Part shown: one piece after another, positions 46,500-55,310 of the stretch
How the letters are laid out: every line of letters begins with the position of its first letter
Position numbering within the stretch: the first letter of the stretch is position 1
Assembly (NCBI RefSeq): GCF_900109565.1
Contig: NZ_FNZZ01000004.1
Coordinates: forward strand, 248,001-312,000
DNA from: Sphingomonas palmae
GTDB taxonomy: Bacteria > Pseudomonadota > Alphaproteobacteria > Sphingomonadales > Sphingomonadaceae
Reading direction: 5' to 3'
Length of the DNA: 64,000 bases
Position numbers and translations under genes: made by a program
The notes under the pieces: model-generated
What the model was told of the DNA's origin: nothing
The model's input: only the letters and a program-made list of their open reading frames with translations
Database searches by the model: none

Positions 46500-48152
46500 T
46501 CAGTTCGGCGGCGTCGCCTGCGCCGCCGACATGCTCGCGGGCTGCGCGGGCGTGCCGTCGCGTGCGTCGCTAACCGCCTGATCGTACCACGCCGACAGAT
46601 CGCGCTTCATCGCGTGCAGCGCCTCAGGATTGAGGTAGGTCATGTGCCCGGCGGGATAGTAGGTGAAGCGCAGGTTCCGCTGCTGCGCGGGTTCCAGCAT
46701 CATGTGGCCGAGATCGTTCTCGGTGCCGAAGAACGGCGTCGCCATGTCGTACCAGCCATTCATCGACAGCACGTGGAGGTACGGGTTGGCGCGCATCGCC
46801 GCCGCCAGATCGACTGCGGTGTTGGGGTTATTCTGCATCGCGCCGTAGCCGCCGCCGGGCGCACGATGCTTCCAGTTCCAGTCCCAACCCGCCGCATCAC
46901 GTGCCGACAGGCGGTACGGCATGTCGGTCTTGTAGCCCAAGGTGTGCGTCACATAATCGTTGAAGGTCGCGATGAATGCGCCCGAGATCGCGTCGGACGA
47001 GGCGTCCGTCTCCGGTCGCTCGCCCGCCGCATCCGCATCGAGCCCGGTGTAGCGCGAGTCGAACCGTCCGATCGTCTGGCGGGTGCCGCGCAGCAGCTCC
47101 TTCTGGAACCGCGGCAGGTCGACGCGCAGGTTCGAGCGGATGATGAACTCCGGGCTGAGGCCGGTCAGCTCGCTCATCCGCCGCGCCACCGCGTCGCGCT
47201 CCTGCACCGATATGTTCTGCCCCTTGGCGAGCGCGGACATATAGGGGCCGGTCGCGAAGTCGCGCGCCTGTTGCACGATCGTGGCGACGTCGGATGGACG
47301 GTTCTGAATACGATTGTGGTACCAGGCGGTGGCGGCGTAGCTCGGCAGATAATTCAGGTACAACTGGTCGAGCCCGGGCTGGCGATAGCCGTAGTTCATG
47401 ATCGAGGACAGCAGCACCACGCCGTTCAGCGCCATGCCGCGGTCCTGCAACTGATACGCCAGCGCGCCCGAGCGCAACGTGCCGTAGCTTTCGCCGAAGA
47501 TGAATTTCGGCGAGTTCCAGCGGCCGTACTTGGTCGAGTAGCGGATGATCGCCTTGGCAAAGGCGTCGGCGTCCTCGTCGGTGCCGTAGAAGGCAGCGGG
47601 CTTCACGTCGCCGAGCGGCCGCGAATAGCCAGCACCAATCGCGTCGAGGAACACCATGTCGGTCTTGTCGAGCAACGTGTCAGGGTTGGGGCCGAAGTCG
47701 TACGGCGCGGGGCGGATCGTCTCCGGATTGCCGGTCTTCAGCCGTACGGGCGCGAACGAGCCCATATGGAGCCAGAAGGTCGGGCTGCCGGGTCCGCCGT
47801 TGTAGAAATAGGTAATCGGCCGCTTCGTCCCCGGCTTCACGCCGTCGAGCGTGTAGGCGGTGTAGAACATCGACGCGGTCGGCTTCCCCTCGGTATCGCG
47901 CAGCGTCAGCGTACCCGCGGTCGCGGTATAGCCCAGCCGCCTGCCCGCAACGGAAACGTTACCGCGCGAAACCTCGGCGCGCTCGGCGACCGGCGCGGCG
48001 GCGTAATCGGCCTCGACCAGATCGCGCTGGATCTCCGCGTTGGTGAGCCCCGCCTTTTCCTTGGGCGGCATCTTCTCGGCACCGCCTCCGCGATCCTGCG
48101 CCACGCCGGCGGCGCTGACGGTCAACAGCAGCAACGAGGCCAATCGGAACAC
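46500..48152 (-). CDS. Serine carboxypeptidase (peptidase family S10), exported
   Basis: 550 aa from a GTG at 48152, with GGGGG 7 bp upstream; the open frame before it is unrelated. Signal peptide (about 1-19, LASLLLLTVSAAGVAQ). Catalytic Ser222 is in FGESYGT, with the oxyanion segment YFYNGGPGSPTFWLH upstream; the Asp (NGWYDMATPF) and His (YYPAGHMTYL) complete the triad near the C-terminus. Removes C-terminal residues from peptides in the periplasm or outside. Part of a cluster with DUF885 and an amidohydrolase. Confidence 0.93.
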   Translation of the reverse strand: MFRLASLLLLTVSAAGVAQDRGGGAEKMPPKEKAGLTNAEIQRDLVEADYAAAPVAERAEVSRGNVSVAGRRLGYTATAGTLTLRDTEGKPTASMFYTAYTLDGVKPGTKRPITYFYNGGPGSPTFWLHMGSFAPVRLKTGNPETIRPAPYDFGPNPDTLLDKTDMVFLDAIGAGYSRPLGDVKPAAFYGTDEDADAFAKAIIRYSTKYGRWNSPKFIFGESYGTLRSGALAYQLQDRGMALNGVVLLSSIMNYGYRQPGLDQLYLNYLPSYAATAWYHNRIQNRPSDVATIVQQARDFATGPYMSALAKGQNISVQERDAVARRMSELTGLSPEFIIRSNLRVDLPRFQKELLRGTRQTIGRFDSRYTGLDADAAGERPETDASSDAISGAFIATFNDYVTHTLGYKTDMPYRLSARDAAGWDWNWKHRAPGGGYGAMQNNPNTAVDLAAAMRANPYLHVLSMNGWYDMATPFFGTENDLGHMMLEPAQQRNLRFTYYPAGHMTYLNPEALHAMKRDLSAWYDQAVSDARDGTPAQPASMSAAQATPPN

Positions 48153-48281
48153 GCGCAAACCCCCTGGAAAATCATTGTCTTTGCGCGAACCTAGGCCAGC
48201 ATCCTTCACCGGTTCAAGCGAAAGCACTTGTGCGCCTCCCCCGGCGCGGCAAGGTACGCACAACAGGGGGAAGGAACACCG

Positions 48282-49562
48282 ATGCACCGTTTGCCCGCGC
48301 TTCTCGGCGCCGCCACGCTCGCGCTCTCGCCGATTGTCGCGGAGGCACGCACCGTCGTCGTGACTGCCGCGCACATGATCGACGTATTGGCCGGCCGCCG
48401 CGTCGACAATGCGCAGGTAGTGATCACCGACGGCAAGATCACGGCGGTCGGCAGACGCGGCGATGCCGTCCCCGCGGGTGCGGAACGCATCGACCTGGGC
48501 GAGCGCACCTTGCTGCCCGGTCTGATCGACATGCACGTCCACTTGACCAGCGACCCGCGGCTGTCGGGCTATCGCGGGCTCGAGTTCACCGATAATTTCG
48601 CGACCGTCGTCGGTGTCGCCAACGCCAAGAAGACGCTCGATGCGGGCTTCACGACCGTGCGCAACGTTGGGTCGGGCAATTACGACGATGTGGCGCTGAA
48701 ACAGGGGATCGAAGGCGGCTACGTGCCCGGTCCGCGCATCGTTCCCGCGGGCTACGCACTCGGCGCGACCGGCGGGCACTGCGACGCGACCGAGGCACTG
48801 CCGCCGTCCTTCGCGGCTGTCCCCAATCCCAGCGTCGCGGACACGCCCGATGGCTATCGCAAGCTGGTGCGGACGATGCGCAAATACGGTGCCGAGGTGA
48901 TCAAGATCTGCGCCACCGGCGGCGTACTATCCAAGCGCGACTCGCCCGGCGCGCAGCAGATGAGCCTGCCCGAAATGCAGGCGGTGACCGCAGAGGCGCA
49001 CATGCTCGGCATGCGCGTTGCCGCGCACGCGCACGGCACCGCCGGCATCAACGACGCGCTGCGCGCCGGCGTCGACACGATCGAGCACGCCAGCCTCGCC
49101 GACGCCGAGTCGTTCAAGCTCGCGCGTGAGCACGGCGGGTGGTTCAGCATGGACATCTACAACGACGATTACATCCTGGCCGAGGGCGCGAAGAACGGCG
49201 CCTTTCCCGAAAGCCTGGAGAAGGAACGGCTGATCGGGCGCAAGCAGCGCGAGACGTTCCGCGCCGCGCACGCAGCCGGCGTGAAGATGGTGTTCGGCAC
49301 CGACGGCGGCGTCTATCCCAACGGCGACAATGCGCGGCAGTTCGCCAAGATGGTCGAATGGGGCATGACCCCGATCGAGGCGATCCAGGCCGCGACGAAG
49401 AACGCCGCCGAGGCGCTCAACCGCAGCGACGTCGGCGCGATCGCGCCCGGCCGCTACGGCGATCTGATCGCGGTCGACGGCGATCCGCTCGCCGACGTGC
49501 GAACGCTCGAGCGTGTCAGCTTCGTGATGAAGGGCGGCGAAGTCGATCGCGATCCTCGCTGA
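48282..49562 (+). CDS. Exported amidohydrolase family protein
   Basis: 426 aa from the ATG at 48282 (AAGGAA upstream). Signal peptide (about 1-22, LLGAATLALSPIVAEA). Amidohydrolase TIM barrel with the metal motif HVH in LIDMHVHLTSD, a probable metal-bridging Lys in AEVIKICATGG, further His in HAHGTAG and IEHASL, and Asp in FGTDGG. Resembles the imidazolonepropionase-like/Xaa-Pro dipeptidase branch, many of whose members cleave dipeptides. Divergent from the S10 peptidase, which fits peptide breakdown. Confidence 0.9.
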   Translation: MHRLPALLGAATLALSPIVAEARTVVVTAAHMIDVLAGRRVDNAQVVITDGKITAVGRRGDAVPAGAERIDLGERTLLPGLIDMHVHLTSDPRLSGYRGLEFTDNFATVVGVANAKKTLDAGFTTVRNVGSGNYDDVALKQGIEGGYVPGPRIVPAGYALGATGGHCDATEALPPSFAAVPNPSVADTPDGYRKLVRTMRKYGAEVIKICATGGVLSKRDSPGAQQMSLPEMQAVTAEAHMLGMRVAAHAHGTAGINDALRAGVDTIEHASLADAESFKLAREHGGWFSMDIYNDDYILAEGAKNGAFPESLEKERLIGRKQRETFRAAHAAGVKMVFGTDGGVYPNGDNARQFAKMVEWGMTPIEAIQAATKNAAEALNRSDVGAIAPGRYGDLIAVDGDPLADVRTLERVSFVMKGGEVDRDPR

Positions 49563-49642
49563 TGGACATCAGGGCGTGTGAAGCAACATGGATCAGCCGC
49601 AACGCCCTCGCCTTTCGCGCCCGCAACACCATCTTACCCGAC

Positions 49643-50107
49643 ATGGACGACCCGAACGCCATCCCCGCCGACCAGCCCGACGCCGAGCGTCCGTCCAAAC
49701 TCCAGTGGATTTTGCGCTGTGGGTTGAAGGGGCGTTGCCCGCGCTGCGGCGAAGGACGCCTATTCTCGTCGTGGTTGAAGATCGCGCCGGCGTGCGACCG
49801 TTGCGGGCTCGACTATCGCTTCGCCGCCGCCGACGACGGGCCGGCGTTCTTCTCGCTGTGCATCATCGCGCTGCCGCTGACCTTCGTCGTGGTGTGGATA
49901 CAGGTGGCGTACGATCCACCCGCCTGGGTGCATCTCGTCACCTCGGTGCCGATCATGGTGCTCGGCTGCCTGTTGCCGCTGCGCCCGATCAAGGGCTGTC
50001 TGGTCGCGTCACAATACGTCAACCGCGCGCAGGAGGCGGGTACCGGCGGCTTGTGGGCGAAGCTGGAAGGGCGTGAGAGCGATGCGGGCGGAAGTTCGTT
50101 CGACTAG
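49643..50107 (+). CDS. DUF983 family membrane protein
   Basis: 154 aa from the ATG at 49643; an in-frame ATG at 49562 would add 27 residues lacking family sequence. A zinc-ribbon-like front CGLKGRCPRCGEGRLFSSW and CDRCGLDY (four Cys pairs), then two helices (about 70-90 and 97-118). In many alphaproteobacteria DUF983 lies between ctaE and SURF1; here it is about 24 kb away, next to a cytochrome c gene. Function unknown. Its end overlaps the start of the cytochrome gene by 26 bp. Confidence 0.86.
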   Translation: MDDPNAIPADQPDAERPSKLQWILRCGLKGRCPRCGEGRLFSSWLKIAPACDRCGLDYRFAAADDGPAFFSLCIIALPLTFVVVWIQVAYDPPAWVHLVTSVPIMVLGCLLPLRPIKGCLVASQYVNRAQEAGTGGLWAKLEGRESDAGGSSFD

Positions 50108-50531
50108 CCTCGCGCTCGCCGCGTTCGTCGCTGCCTGTGCGCCGGCCGAGCGCGACCGCGGCGTGTCGCCTGATGCTCCGCTCGCCGCACGCATGAAGGT
50201 GGCGGACGCGCGAATGGGCCGCGCGGTGTTCCGCCAGTGTGCCGCCTGCCACACGATCGACGCGGGCACGGGCGACCGCGACGGTCCCAATCTTCACGGC
50301 GTGACGCGCGCGCAGGTCGGGCACAACAGCGCGCGGTTCGGCTACACCGCCGCGCTGCAATCCGTTGGCGGCACGTGGAGCTGTGCGCGACTCGACCGCT
50401 GGCTGACTAACCCCGCCACCTTTGCGCCGGGCACGTCGATGCGCTTTCCCGGCCTGCATAACGGGCTCGATCGCGCCGATGTGATCGCCTATCTTTACGC
50501 GGGCGGCGGCGACAAACCCGATTGCCGCTGA
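50082..50531 (+). CDS. Cytochrome c family lipoprotein
   Basis: 149 aa from the ATG at 50082; a GTG at 50073 is also in frame. Signal peptide with lipobox-like FVAAC (Cys19), so probably lipid-anchored in the periplasm. One heme site CAACH (53-57) and the distal Met in PGTSMRFPG. Class I fold, with GPNLHGV after the heme motif, as in mitochondrial-type cytochrome c. A likely electron donor to the aa3 oxidase. Overlaps the DUF983 gene. Confidence 0.9.
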   Translation: MRAEVRSTSLALAAFVAACAPAERDRGVSPDAPLAARMKVADARMGRAVFRQCAACHTIDAGTGDRDGPNLHGVTRAQVGHNSARFGYTAALQSVGGTWSCARLDRWLTNPATFAPGTSMRFPGLHNGLDRADVIAYLYAGGGDKPDCR

Positions 50532-50535
50532 ACCT

Positions 50536-51543
50536 TTAGTCGTCCTCGTCCTCGAACCCGGCGAGCGCCAGCGCGCGTGCCCTGATTTGTCGCGTCATGC
50601 ACCAATGGACCAGCGCATCCTCGCGCCCGTGCGTCACCCACACTTCCTTGGGGCTGATCTCCAGCAGTGTCGTCGTCAGCTCGTCCCAGTCGGCGTGATC
50701 GGAGAGGATCAGCGGCAGCTCGACGTTCTTCTGTCGCGCACGCTGGCGCACGCGCATCCACCCGCTCGCCATCGCGGTGATCGGGTCGGGCAGTCGCCTC
50801 GACCATCGATCGTTGAGCGCACCGGGCGGGCACATGACGACGTGCCCCGCCATCTCCGCCTTCGCCGTGTCGGCGACGGGGCGCAGTTCGCCCAGCCGCA
50901 CGCCCTGTTCGACGTAGAGGTCGCACAACCGCTGCAATGCGCCGTGCAAGTAGATCGGCGCCTCGTGCCCGCGCTCGCGCAATTCCGCGATCACGCGCTG
51001 CGCCTTGCCCAGCGCATAGGCACCGACCAGCACGCAGCGCGTCGGATTGGCGTGGAGCGCGGCGATCAGCTTGTCGATCTCGTCGCCCGTGTCGGGATGG
51101 CGAAACACCGGCAGCCCGAACGTCGCCTCGGTCACGAACACATCGCATTTCACCGGCTCGAAGGGTGTGCACGTCGGATCGCTGCGCCGCTTGTAATCAC
51201 CCGACACCACCACGCGCTCGCCGCGGTAATCGAGCACGATCTGCGCCGATCCGAGCACGTGGCCCGCGGGGACGTAACCGACCTCGACCTCGCCCATGCG
51301 GATCGTCTCACCGTATTGCACCGGGTTGGCGCACTGCTGGCCGTAGCGCACGTCCATGATCGCCAGCGTCTCGGGCGTCGCCCACACCGCGCCGTGCCCG
51401 CCGCGCGCGTGGTCGGCATGGCCGTGCGTCACCAGTGCGCGTGGTTGCGGCGTCGAGGGATCGATCCACGCATCAGCCGGGCGCACGTAGATGCCGTGCG
51501 GATGCGGTTCGATCCAGTCGCCGAGAACGGGTGCGCGCGCCAT
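50536..51543 (-). CDS. Ligase-associated DNA exonuclease (metallo-beta-lactamase/beta-CASP)
   Basis: 335 aa. Metallo-beta-lactamase motif THGHADHARGG (about 39-49), the second His region in YVPAGHVLGSAQI, the beta-CASP His/Asp (LSDHADWDEL) and a C-terminal ValThrHisGly (WVTHGRED). This exonuclease normally accompanies an ATP-dependent DNA ligase, an Lhr-type helicase and PdeM in a DNA damage response set. Here its 3' end abuts the cytochrome gene by 4 bp and no ligase follows. It points away from the helicase. Confidence 0.92.
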   Translation of the reverse strand: MARAPVLGDWIEPHPHGIYVRPADAWIDPSTPQPRALVTHGHADHARGGHGAVWATPETLAIMDVRYGQQCANPVQYGETIRMGEVEVGYVPAGHVLGSAQIVLDYRGERVVVSGDYKRRSDPTCTPFEPVKCDVFVTEATFGLPVFRHPDTGDEIDKLIAALHANPTRCVLVGAYALGKAQRVIAELRERGHEAPIYLHGALQRLCDLYVEQGVRLGELRPVADTAKAEMAGHVVMCPPGALNDRWSRRLPDPITAMASGWMRVRQRARQKNVELPLILSDHADWDELTTTLLEISPKEVWVTHGREDALVHWCMTRQIRARALALAGFEDEDD

Positions 51544-51633
51544 GTGACGACAACCGGCGGGTGGTCGGGTGCGTTCCGGGATCGAATCAATCGGCGCGCA
51601 CGTTGATCGTATAACGAGATGGGAGACAGGCGG

Positions 51634-51813
51634 ATGTTCGGTGACAGTCTGATGGCGATCGTCGTCATCCTCGGCTTCGTGGTGCTCGGCGGCGCGATCC
51701 TATTCGCGAAGACGCGCAACAAGCAGACGCCGGAGGAAATCCGCCGCACCGAGGAAGCCACGCGGCGCAACTATCACGAGCAATCGGCTGAGGACCGCGC
51801 GCGCACGCCGTGA
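51634..51813 (+). CDS. Small single-helix membrane protein
   Basis: 59 aa from the ATG at 51634, where GGAG lies about 8 bp upstream; an ATG at 51619 is in frame but has a weak site. One N-terminal helix (about 5-24, LMAIVVILGFVVLGGAILFA), then a charged soluble tail (RNKQTPEEIRRTEEATRRNY). Not recognised. It sits 41 bp before the helicase gene on the same strand and could be co-transcribed. Confidence 0.68.
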   Translation: MFGDSLMAIVVILGFVVLGGAILFAKTRNKQTPEEIRRTEEATRRNYHEQSAEDRARTP

Positions 51814-51854
51814 TCGCGCTTGCCTGACGCAGCCCGTTGCGGTCGAGTGACCGC

Positions 51855-54275
51855 GTGAGCGAACCCATCGATACACTACCTGCACCGCTCGCGCGCTGGT
51901 TCGACGCGCGCGGGTGGCAGCCGCGTCGACACCAGCTCGACATGCTGGCCGAGGCGCGGCGCGGGCGATCGGGGCTGCTGGTCGCGACAACGGGCGCGGG
52001 GAAGACGCTCGCCGGCTTCCTCCCGACCCTTGCCGAGCTGATCGAACGCCCGAGCGACGGGCTGCACACGCTCTACGTCTCCCCGCTCAAGGCACTCGCG
52101 GTCGACATCCAGCGCAATCTCGTCACGCCGATCGACGAAATGGGGCTCGACATCCGCGTCGAGACGCGCACCGGCGACACGCCGTCCGACCGCAAGGCGC
52201 GACAGCGCGCCCGGCCGCCGCAGATCCTGCTGACGACACCCGAGTCGCTGTCGCTGCTGCTGAGTTATCCCGACAGTTTCACAATGTTCGCGAACCTGCG
52301 CACGATTGTCGTTGACGAGGTCCACGCTTTCGCCACCGGCAAGCGCGGCGACCTGCTGTCGCTGTGCATGGCGCGATTGCAGCGGATCGCGCCGGACATG
52401 CGCCGCGTCGCCTTGTCCGCCACGGTCGCCGACCCAGACGGCTATCGCGCCTGGCTCGCACCCGATGGCGACATCGACATGGTCAGTCTGGTGCAGGGCG
52501 AAGGCGGCGCCGATCCCAACATCGCCATCCTGCTGCCCGAGGACCGCGTGCCTTGGGCAGGGCACTCCGGCCGCTACGCCGCCGCGCAGGTGATGGCGGA
52601 AATCGCGCGCAATCGCACCAGCATCATCTTCTGCAACACGCGCAGCCTCGCCGAGCTGATCTTCCAGGATCTGTGGAAGTCGAACACCGACCAGCTGCCG
52701 ATCGGCATCCATCACGGTAGTCTGGAAAAGGAAGCCCGTCGCAAGGTCGAGGCGGCGATGGCATCGGGGCGGCTGCGCGCGCTCGTCGCGACTTCGAGCC
52801 TCGATCTCGGCGTCGATTGGGGCGACGTCGATTGCGTGATCCAGATGGGTGCGCCCAAGGGATCGTCGCGCTTGCTGCAACGGATCGGGCGGTCGAATCA
52901 CCGACTCGATGAGTCATCGCGCGCGCTGGTCGTGCCGGGCAATCGCTTCGAATATCTCGAGGCACGTGCCGCGCTCGACGCGGTGGAGGCGGGCGAGCTC
53001 GATCCAGACATCTTCCGCATGGGCGCGCTCGACGTACTCGCGCAACACCTGATGGCGTGCGCCTGCGCGGCACCGTTCAACCAGGCGGAGATGCTTGCCG
53101 AAGTGCGCTCTGCCCTCCCCTATTCGGCGCTTTCCGACGATCTGTTTGACCGCGTGCTCGGCTTCATCCGCGACGGTGGCTATTCGCTGCGCGCCTACGA
53201 TCGCTTTAAGCGGCTGGCGCAGGACGCGAACGGCGAGTGGCGCGTCAGCCATCCGCGCTTCGTCGCGCAGCACCGCCTCAACGCCGGGATCATCGTCGAG
53301 GCGACGATGCTCAAGGTCCGCTTCCGCAACGGACGCGCGCTCGGCAAGGTCGAGGAAGGGTTCGCCTCGACGCTCTCCCACGGCGACACTTTCTTCTTCG
53401 CTGGGCTGAGCCTGGAGGTCGAGAAGATCGACACCGAGGATCTGATCGTCCGCGCGACCAGCCGTCCCGCGCGCATCCCAACCTACGGCGGCAGCCGGAT
53501 GCCGCTGTCGACCAGCCTCGCCGACCGCGTCCGCGGCTTTCTGGCAAGCCCGTCGGAGTGGCACCGCTTCCCGCCCGACGTTCGCGAATGGCTGGAGATA
53601 CAGGAACGACGCTCGACGCTGCCGCGCCCCGATCAGTTGCTGGTCGAAACCTTCGTACGCGAGGGACGCCACTACATGGTCGCGTACAGTTTCGAGGGCT
53701 GGAACGCGCACCAGTCGCTCGGCATGCTCGTTACCAAGCGAATGGAGACGATGGGGCTGAAACCGCTCGGCTTCGTCGCCAACGATTACGCGTTGGCATG
53801 CTTCGGGCTGGAAAAGATCACCGACCCCGCCGCGCTCTTCTCCGCCGATATCCTGGAAGACGAGTTCGTCGACTGGGTCGAACGCTCGCACCTGTTGAAG
53901 CGCGCGTTCCGCGAGGTCGCGGTGATCGGCGGGCTGGTCGAACGCCAGCATCCCGGCAAACGCAAGACCGGCAAGCAGGTCACCTTCTCGACCGACCTGA
54001 TCTACGACGTGCTGCGCCAGTACGAGCCTGGGCACGTGCTGTTGCAGGCGGCGTGGAACGACGCACGCGCGCGGATGACCGATGTCGGGCGCCTCGCCAG
54101 CCTGCTCGAGCGCGCGGCCGACACGATGGTCCACGTCGACCTTCCCCGCGTCTCACCGCTCGCGGTGCCAGTGCTGGTGCTGATCGGGCGCGAGCGCGTG
54201 TCGACCAACAGCGCCGACGACGCATTACTGATCGAGGCGGAGGCGCTGGCGCAGGAAGCGATGACGATCGAGTGA
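51855..54275 (+). CDS. Ligase-associated DNA damage response helicase (Lhr-type DExH)
   Basis: 806 aa from a GTG at 51855; a TTG at 51837 is possible. Superfamily 2 helicase: Walker A ATTGAGKT (Lys50), the DEVH box in IVVDEVHAF, SAT motif LSATV, ATSSLDLGVDWGD, and motif VI QRIGRSNHR. The C-terminal winged-helix and DUF4910-type region of Lhr core helicases follows (about 400-800). Unwinds 3' to 5' in repair. Its usual partners in this window are the exonuclease (divergent) and PdeM (2.5 kb downstream). Confidence 0.94.
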   Translation: MSEPIDTLPAPLARWFDARGWQPRRHQLDMLAEARRGRSGLLVATTGAGKTLAGFLPTLAELIERPSDGLHTLYVSPLKALAVDIQRNLVTPIDEMGLDIRVETRTGDTPSDRKARQRARPPQILLTTPESLSLLLSYPDSFTMFANLRTIVVDEVHAFATGKRGDLLSLCMARLQRIAPDMRRVALSATVADPDGYRAWLAPDGDIDMVSLVQGEGGADPNIAILLPEDRVPWAGHSGRYAAAQVMAEIARNRTSIIFCNTRSLAELIFQDLWKSNTDQLPIGIHHGSLEKEARRKVEAAMASGRLRALVATSSLDLGVDWGDVDCVIQMGAPKGSSRLLQRIGRSNHRLDESSRALVVPGNRFEYLEARAALDAVEAGELDPDIFRMGALDVLAQHLMACACAAPFNQAEMLAEVRSALPYSALSDDLFDRVLGFIRDGGYSLRAYDRFKRLAQDANGEWRVSHPRFVAQHRLNAGIIVEATMLKVRFRNGRALGKVEEGFASTLSHGDTFFFAGLSLEVEKIDTEDLIVRATSRPARIPTYGGSRMPLSTSLADRVRGFLASPSEWHRFPPDVREWLEIQERRSTLPRPDQLLVETFVREGRHYMVAYSFEGWNAHQSLGMLVTKRMETMGLKPLGFVANDYALACFGLEKITDPAALFSADILEDEFVDWVERSHLLKRAFREVAVIGGLVERQHPGKRKTGKQVTFSTDLIYDVLRQYEPGHVLLQAAWNDARARMTDVGRLASLLERAADTMVHVDLPRVSPLAVPVLVLIGRERVSTNSADDALLIEAEALAQEAMTIE

Positions 54276-54285
54276 CGCGCCCGCG

Positions 54286-54313
54286 TTGACCTGCGCCGCG
54301 ACAGGCGTAGCAT
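54286..54313 (+). promoter_or_regulatory. Possible promoter of the retropepsin-like gene
   Basis: TTGACC (54286-54291), a 16-bp spacer and TAGCAT (54308-54313). The start ATG is at 54320, so transcription would begin at or next to the ATG, giving a leaderless or nearly leaderless message; no ribosome site precedes that ATG. Confidence 0.35.
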
Positions 54314-54319
54314 CGCAAC

Positions 54320-55249
54320 ATGGAGAGGTTGGCTGCCCTGCTGCTCGGGCTTGTCGCGTGTGCCGTGCACGCGCAGGTGCCCGACCCTGCGCCGGCGCTC
54401 GCCCCAAGCGCGACCAGCCAACCCGCCGACGATCTGAGCTTCGCCGAGGTCGACCGCCGCATGACCGTACCAGTCGAGATCGCGGGAGCCGGAACCTATC
54501 GCTTCATCATCGACACCGGCGCGCAGCGCAGCGTCATCTCACGCCAGCTCGCGCGGCGGCTCGGCCTGCCCGCCGGTCGTCGCGTGCGGCTGACCGCGAT
54601 GACCGGCTCAAGCATTGTCGACACCGCCATCATCCCCTCGTTGTCGGTCAGCACGCTGGGTGGCGAGCAGATCGAGGCGCCTGCACTCGACGGTGTCGAT
54701 CTCGGCGCACTGGGGCTGCTCGGCATCGACACGTTGCAGCGCCACCGGCTGGTGATCGACTTCGACGCCGCGCGCATGAGCGTCGCGGCGTCGACCCGTC
54801 GCGATCGTGCGGTGCGCGCCGCTCCGGGCGAGATCGTGATCCAGGCGCGTAGCATATTCGGCCAGCTGGTCGTCACCAACGCGACAATCAACGGCCGGCG
54901 TGTTCGCGTTGTGCTCGACACCGGCACCTCGATCAGCCTCGGCAATCGCGCGCTGCAGCGCATGCTGATGCGGCGCGGCAAGCAGGCGCAGACCGAGATG
55001 ATCAGCGTATTGGGCGACAAGCTCACCGCCGACTACGCCGCCACGCGCGAGCTGAAGCTCGGCAGCGCCACCATCTCGGGGTTGCCGATCGCGTTCGCCG
55101 ACGCGGCACCGTTCCGCGCCTTTGCGCTCGACAACAAGCCCGCGCTGTTCCTCGGCATGGACGCGTTGAAGCTGTTCCGCCGCGTCGAGGTCGACTTCGC
55201 CAATCACGAACTAGGCCTGCTGATGCCGCGCGCGATCGCGGCGCGTTGA
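54320..55249 (+). CDS. Tandem retropepsin-like aspartic protease, exported
   Basis: 309 aa. Signal peptide (about 1-18, LAALLLGLVACAVHA). Two copies of a retropepsin-like half: the first with Asp65 in FIIDTGAQRSVIS and LLGID near 133; the second with Asp200 in VVLDTGTSISLGN and a FLGMDAL segment near the end. Each is the D-T-G-(A/T) catalytic type, so a single chain could form both halves of an aspartic protease site, as pepsins do. The target is unknown. Between the Lhr helicase and the M20 peptidase. Confidence 0.85.
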   Translation: MERLAALLLGLVACAVHAQVPDPAPALAPSATSQPADDLSFAEVDRRMTVPVEIAGAGTYRFIIDTGAQRSVISRQLARRLGLPAGRRVRLTAMTGSSIVDTAIIPSLSVSTLGGEQIEAPALDGVDLGALGLLGIDTLQRHRLVIDFDAARMSVAASTRRDRAVRAAPGEIVIQARSIFGQLVVTNATINGRRVRVVLDTGTSISLGNRALQRMLMRRGKQAQTEMISVLGDKLTADYAATRELKLGSATISGLPIAFADAAPFRAFALDNKPALFLGMDALKLFRRVEVDFANHELGLLMPRAIAAR

Positions 55250-55310
55250 TCGGCGTTGCGCGCGCGCGCTTTCGCTGCAACGCTGGGGCCAGGCGAGTTG
55301 GAGGGGAAAG

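Noticed and set aside
46614..48194. 526-codon plus-strand frame opposite the S10 gene
   Set aside because: Antisense shadow; no signal peptide, motif or ribosome site.
48153..48779. N-terminal extension of the S10 peptidase frame
   Set aside because: It is Arg-rich shadow sequence antisense to the amidohydrolase gene and lacks a signal peptide; the GTG at 48152 gives one with a good ribosome site.
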